A stretch of DNA of 64,000 bases from Wenzhouxiangella sp. XN201 (GTDB lineage: Bacteria; Pseudomonadota; Gammaproteobacteria; Xanthomonadales; Wenzhouxiangellaceae): the NCBI RefSeq assembly GCF_011008905.1, contig NZ_JAAIVI010000017.1, forward strand, positions 558,001-622,000, given 5' to 3'. This document shows positions 61,037 through 64,000 of the stretch, piece after piece. The translations under genes and the position numbers were made by a program. Under the pieces are notes generated by a model. The model searched no databases, had not been told where the DNA came from, and was given only the letters and a program-made list of their open reading frames with translations. Each line of letters begins with the position of its first letter. The stretch's first letter is position 1.

Positions 61037-61371
61037 GTTACTACCGCCGACATCTGTTTTTCTGCACCAACGTGCGTCCCGAGGGCGCCGAGCGGCCGTC
61101 CTGCGGCCGCTGTGACTCGGCCCGACTGCGCGCTTACGCCAAGTCGCAGCTCAAGGAGCTGGGTCTGGCCGGCCCGGGCGCCGTGCGCGCCAATACGTCC
61201 GGCTGCCTGGATCGCTGCGAGGAGGGTCCCTGCCTGGTGGTCTACCCGGACGGGATCTGGTACACCTACATCGACGAATCCGACATCGATGAGATCATCG
61301 AATCCCACCTGATCGAGGGGCGTCCGGTCGAACGCCTGAGGCTGCCTTCGGATCCGCCCGATTCGGTCTGA
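61033..61371 (+). CDS. Thioredoxin-fold [2Fe-2S] ferredoxin
   Basis: 112 residues from a TTG at 61033 overlapping the previous stop. The pattern is that of the NuoE/24-kDa-like thioredoxin-fold ferredoxin: [20 protein letters not shown], with the cluster cysteines completed by [14 protein letters not shown]. It could serve electron transfer to an oxygenase or a cluster-assembly step. Coupling with the DUF481 gene suggests only shared transcription. Confidence 0.85.
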   Translation: MSYYRRHLFFCTNVRPEGAERPSCGRCDSARLRAYAKSQLKELGLAGPGAVRANTSGCLDRCEEGPCLVVYPDGIWYTYIDESDIDEIIESHLIEGRPVERLRLPSDPPDSV

Positions 61372-61378
61372 ATGCCTG

Positions 61379-61407
61379 TTGCAGGGCGATTGCGCTTCCT
61401 GTAAAAT
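61379..61407 (+). promoter_or_regulatory. Sigma-70-type promoter for rplM-rpsI
   Basis: A -35 TTGCAG (61379-61384), 17-base spacer and -10 TAAAAT (61402-61407). The transcript would start near 61414 and give a leader of about 40 bases to the rplM ATG at 61455. Confidence 0.75.
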
Positions 61408-61454
61408 TCCCGCTCTTTACTGCAACGTTCTCAATTCAAGCGAGCAACGGAATC

Positions 61455-61883
61455 ATGAAAACCTACAGCGCCAGGGCAGAAGACGTGCGCCGCCAGTGGC
61501 ATCTGATCGACGCCGACGGCAAGACGCTGGGCCGTCTGGCCACGGAAGTGGCCCGTCGCCTGCGCGGCAAGCACAAGCCGGAATACACCCCGAATGTGGA
61601 CACCGGGGACTACGTGGTCATCATCAACGCCGACAAGGTCCATGTGACCGGGCGCAAGATGGCCGACAAGGTCTATTACCATCACACCGGCTACATCGGC
61701 AACTTGAAGTCGATCACCCTGGAAAAGCAGCTGGTCAAGCGGCCGGAGACGGTCATCGAAATGGCGGTCAAGGGCATGATGCCGCGTGGGCCGCTGGGTC
61801 GGGCCATGTTTAAGAAGCTCAAGGTCTACGCCGGTGCCGAGCACCCGCATGCCGCCCAGCAGCCGCAGCCGCTGGAACTGTAA
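61455..61883 (+). CDS. rplM: 50S ribosomal protein L13
   Basis: 142 residues, the normal length. Hallmarks: [20 protein letters not shown] at the start, '[20 protein letters not shown]', [10 protein letters not shown] and [20 protein letters not shown]. Part of the conserved rplM-rpsI operon, 22 bases before rpsI. Driven by the promoter at 61379-61407. Confidence 0.99.
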   Translation: MKTYSARAEDVRRQWHLIDADGKTLGRLATEVARRLRGKHKPEYTPNVDTGDYVVIINADKVHVTGRKMADKVYYHHTGYIGNLKSITLEKQLVKRPETVIEMAVKGMMPRGPLGRAMFKKLKVYAGAEHPHAAQQPQPLEL

Positions 61884-61905
61884 CGAATTAGGATCACGGA
61901 ACGAA

Positions 61906-62298
61906 ATGGCTACTGAACAGTATTACGGCACCGGCCGACGCAAATCCTCCAGCGCGCGCGTTTATCTGCGTCGCGGCAACGGTCAGATCACCGTCAACCG
62001 CAAGCCGCTGGCAGAATTCTTCGGCCGCAAGACCGCCCAGATGATCGTGCGCCAGCCGCTCGAACTGGTCGAGTTGAGTGATCGCTTTGACGTCAACGTC
62101 ACCGTCAGCGGTGGCGGCACGACCGGCCAGGCCGGTGCGATCCGCCTGGGATTGGCCCGCGCTCTGATGGAGTACGACGAGGAGCTTCGCGGTCAGCTGC
62201 GCAAGGCCGGCTTTGTGACCCGTGACGCCCGTGAAGTCGAGCGCAAGAAGGTCGGTCTGCACAAAGCCAGAAAGGCGACGCAGTACTCCAAGAGATAA
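61906..62298 (+). CDS. rpsI: 30S ribosomal protein S9
   Basis: 130 residues from the ATG at 61906. Hallmarks: [40 protein letters not shown] and the C-terminal [20 protein letters not shown] ending YSKR, whose tail reaches the P-site tRNA in the ribosome. Normal length; follows rplM. Confidence 0.99.
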   Translation: MATEQYYGTGRRKSSSARVYLRRGNGQITVNRKPLAEFFGRKTAQMIVRQPLELVELSDRFDVNVTVSGGGTTGQAGAIRLGLARALMEYDEELRGQLRKAGFVTRDAREVERKKVGLHKARKATQYSKR

Positions 62299-62307
62299 GG
62301 TCCCAAT

Positions 62308-62381
62308 TGGGGGATCGTCTAGTGGTAGGACTACGGACTCTGACTCCGTCAGCGGGGGTTCGAATCCCTCTCCCCCAGCCA
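62308..62381 (+). tRNA. tRNA-Gln, anticodon CTG
   Basis: 74 bases with an encoded CCA (62379-62381). Acceptor TGGGGGA/TCCCCCA with U1-A72 and discriminator G73, both expected for glutaminyl-tRNA identity. D stem GTC/GAC, anticodon stem ACGGA/TCCGT with loop CTCTGAC (anticodon CTG), T-loop TTCGAAT. It sits 9 bases after rpsI. Confidence 0.97.
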
Positions 62382-62443
62382 GATACGGAAAGCCCGGCCT
62401 CGCGCCGGGTTTTCCGTATCTGGGGGAGAGATTAGATTCGAAC
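62358..62443. repeat. Inverted duplication of the tRNA-Gln 3' part
   Basis: From GTTCGAAT in the T-loop (62358-62365) through the acceptor strand to the hairpin apex, the sequence is matched in reverse complement on the other side up to ATTCGAAC (62436-62443), with small insertions. The tRNA's T-arm and 3' acceptor are thus present twice, head to head. Confidence 0.7.
62381..62421 (+). terminator. Long hairpin, likely terminator of the ribosomal/tRNA unit
   Basis: Arms of 18 bases (62381-62398 and 62404-62421) pair fully except for one G-U, loop of five bases. The right arm contains TTTT at 62410-62413 but no long T-tract after it, so termination would rely on the strong stem. Confidence 0.6.
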
Positions 62444-62548
62444 CCCGTGTTCGAACCGAGCGAAGCGAGCTCGATGCGAGCCCGCGCCAGCGGGCGCAGT
62501 CAATCCCGTGAAATCAAAAGCTTACGGGGCTTTGATCGAGGCCAGCAC

Positions 62549-62580
62549 CCCGCCTTGAGCGGGTTTTTCCGTATCTGGCT
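62549..62580 (+). terminator. Second hairpin plus T-tract and repeated flank
   Basis: Stem CCCGC/GCGGG (62549-62553 with 62559-62563) and TTTTT at 62564-62568. The flank CGGGTTTTTCCGTATCTGG copies the segment at 62407-62423 (CGGGTTTTCCGTATCTGG), so the two terminators share origin or are a dispersed repeat. Confidence 0.6.
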
Positions 62581-62756
62581 GAGGGATCGTACGGATCTGG
62601 GCCCCTTTTTCGGAAAAAGCTGACACCGTTTGAGCGGGGATCGCGTATTAGTAGGGTAAGGGACGCAATACTCCGGAGCCGTTTTTCAGGTTGCAGGCCC
62701 AGTTCCCATGGGCTACACTCGCTTGAAGTAGTTCTGAAGTAGGGTCGTCTAACTGT

Positions 62757-62771
62757 CTGCTGCGCCAGCAG
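62757..62771. promoter_or_regulatory. Hairpin CTGCTG-CGC-CAGCAG in the leader of the dockerin gene
   Basis: Perfect six-base stem, three-base loop, ending about 65 bases before the ATG at 62837. Candidate operator or leader structure. Confidence 0.35.
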
Positions 62772-62836
62772 AAAGTGTAGTGGCGCAAGGCCGAAACAGA
62801 GATTTTGCTTCAGAAACAATCGATTGAGAGGAACAC

Positions 62837-63667
62837 ATGATCATGAAATGGATGACAAACAGCCGGAAGCTGCTCTTCGCCGGCGCGGCCCTGGCAGCCA
62901 GTTTCGGTCTGGTCCTGAGCGCCCAGGCGCAGACTTGCACCACGACTAATTGGCTGGGTGGCCAAACTGGTTCACCCACCGTGGGCAAACAGGACGGCGA
63001 CAACCGGCGCTACGGTGGCCCCTGCGGCATGCGTGTGGCGCTGAACGGCACGGCTCACTATGTCACCGATGATACGCCGAACGCAGAAGAGACCTACATC
63101 GCCCGTTTCTATGTCTTCCTCGAGAACCCGGGCACTGGGCCTATCAATTTGTTCGCAGCCGATGACGGAGCGGGCAATGATGTTATAGAAGTCGTCTTCG
63201 AAAACGGTGCAATCACCCTTTATGTCGAAGATCAAAGCGGTACACCGCACGCAATCCCGGCAGGGGGTGTTGCGGTCGGTAACGGCTGGCACTCGGTCGA
63301 ATTTGCCTGGGAACAACTTGGCAGCGCCCAGATTTCGCTGAATGTTGACGGCGCCGGCGAGCAGACAGCGACTGTCGACACGACCGGAATTACGATCGCG
63401 AATGCCCATCTCGGCAACCTCAATGGTGCTGCCGGCGGTGGTCTGGTCGACTTTGATGATTTCGACTCGCGCCGCTCCTCGAAGCCTGGACGGCTTACGG
63501 TCGGGGATGCTAATGCTGACGCAGCAATGGGTGTTGGCGACCTTGTCGCAATACTCAGTGAAATGAATGAACAATCGTTCGCTGCCGGTCAGCCAGACTG
63601 CAATGAGGATGGCAACGTTGCAGTGGGTGACTTGGTTTGTGTACTCGACATTCTCAATAGTCTGTAA
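62837..63667 (+). CDS. Exported lectin-like protein with C-terminal dockerin-like domain
   Basis: 276 residues; a second ATG at 62843 is possible. Signal peptide about 1-31 (FGLVLSAQAQ). Residues about 35-215 have concanavalin-type beta-sandwich features (ETYIARFYVFLENPGTGPIN, NGWHSVEFAWEQLGSAQISL, GLVDFDDFDSR). The C-terminal 50 residues contain two EF-hand-like dockerin repeats: GDANADAAMGVGDLVAILSE and DCNEDGNVAVGDLVCVLDIL, each with the D-x-N-x-D loop and following helix. Dockerins bind cohesins; the next gene codes for a cohesin-like protein. Bacterial, non-cellulosomal use is known in other phyla; in this lineage it is little described. Confidence 0.8.
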   Translation: MIMKWMTNSRKLLFAGAALAASFGLVLSAQAQTCTTTNWLGGQTGSPTVGKQDGDNRRYGGPCGMRVALNGTAHYVTDDTPNAEETYIARFYVFLENPGTGPINLFAADDGAGNDVIEVVFENGAITLYVEDQSGTPHAIPAGGVAVGNGWHSVEFAWEQLGSAQISLNVDGAGEQTATVDTTGITIANAHLGNLNGAAGGGLVDFDDFDSRRSSKPGRLTVGDANADAAMGVGDLVAILSEMNEQSFAAGQPDCNEDGNVAVGDLVCVLDILNSL

Positions 63668-63702
63668 AGTTTCTCAAGAAACATCTATTAAGGTTGTAAC
63701 AA

Positions 63703-64000
63703 ATGAAGAAATTACATCTAAAAGTAGTCGGGGTTGTCGCGAGCTTTTTCCTGGCATCGTGGGCATGGGCTCAGGACCCGGTCGCCGTCAGCCTTTCGGA
63801 CGAGTCCGGTAATCCTGGCGATACGGTCGAGGTTGCTTTCACCTTTCAAGGCAACGGGGAGTCCTCCGGCTTTGAGGGCGATATTACCTATGACGACACT
63901 GACTTCTCGGCCATCGACCTCAGCGACTGCCTTCAAGGTAGTACTGCCAGTATCGATAGTTGTACGCATCCGGGCGGAGATACCACAATAATCCGGATCG
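63703..64000 (+). CDS. Exported cohesin-like protein, truncated by the window end
   Basis: Open to the last base, 99 residues visible. Starts ATG 63703 with a short signal peptide (MKKLHLKVVGVVASFFLASW, cut after AWAQ). The mature start, VAVSLSDESGNPGDTVEVAF then FEGDITYDDTDFSAIDL, follows the cohesin pattern: a first strand, the N/K-P-G-D-T/Q-V motif, and a F-x-x-x-I/L-T-Y-D-x-x-x-F/L segment. Two cysteines (CLQGSTASIDSC) are seen at about residues 77-88. It lies 35 bases after the dockerin gene, in the same direction, so they are probably co-transcribed. The C-terminal part and any anchor are outside the window. Confidence 0.7.
   Translation, partial: MKKLHLKVVGVVASFFLASWAWAQDPVAVSLSDESGNPGDTVEVAFTFQGNGESSGFEGDITYDDTDFSAIDLSDCLQGSTASIDSCTHPGGDTTIIRI

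Larger units (their letters stand above)
62382..62836. other. Intergenic gap after tRNA-Gln: hairpins and repeats, no gene
   Basis: The 455 bases hold the tRNA-derived inverted repeat, a terminator hairpin, a second terminator-like hairpin with a recurring flank, and a hairpin before the next gene, each listed separately. Between them (62450-62540 and 62600-62720) I see no coding potential with a ribosome site. Confidence 0.45.

Noticed and set aside
62308-62443. tRNA-Gln 3' end as a phage or island attachment site
   Set aside because: The duplicated copy is inverted, not direct, and no integrase or mobile gene lies within the window.

Overview
The window is 64 kb of GC-rich bacterial chromosome with about 56 protein genes and one tRNA. 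Ubiquinone synthesis (coq7), the rplM-rpsI order, a BlaI/M56 pair, a TonB-dependent receptor, TPR-sulfotransferase and many exported proteins point to a free-living gammaproteobacterium. A Xanthomonadales/Wenzhouxiangella-like lineage is my inference from gene content and has not been tested. I see no phage, integrase, transposase, CRISPR array or rRNA.

Layout. 1-5.3 kb: tail of an unidentified gene, an NTF2-like protein, an acyl-CoA dehydrogenase, a MORN-repeat/C13 caspase-like protease fusion and a PH-domain membrane protein. 5.4-10.2 kb: acidic lipoprotein, DUF2062 protein, an exported repeat protein and a secreted subtilase with PKD domains. 10.3-18.8 kb: HI0933-type flavoprotein, acetyltransferase, HDAC-like deacetylase, sortilin-like propeller protein and a DEAD-box helicase. 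19-26.5 kb: two paralogous lipoproteins sharing an operator-like element with a BlaI/M56-TonB sensor pair, separated by a TPR-sulfotransferase, a PAS-GGDEF cyclase and a membrane protein. 26.8-43.4 kb: TonB receptor and a mixed set of enzymes, membrane proteins and transporters, including a DedA protein whose PAP2 half has lost its catalytic residues.

43.6-52.5 kb is the most accessory-looking part: an amidase-like/golvesin-type secreted protein, a TPR Ser/Thr kinase translationally coupled to an ECF-type sigma factor, and two secreted proteins downstream of a duplicated promoter-like element. Three of these secreted proteins, plus one at 7.7 kb, end in a shared short tail, [IL]F-x-D-R-F-E. 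52.5-62.4 kb is housekeeping: ferredoxin reductase, PlsC-like acyltransferase, YheT-like hydrolase, a phnD-phnC-phnE-phnE transporter, coq7, DUF481 protein, ferredoxin, rplM-rpsI and tRNA-Gln. Two dense inverted-repeat elements lie in and after the phn operon, and the tRNA 3' end is duplicated in inverted orientation just downstream. The window ends with a dockerin-bearing exported protein followed by a cohesin-like exported protein cut by the window edge.
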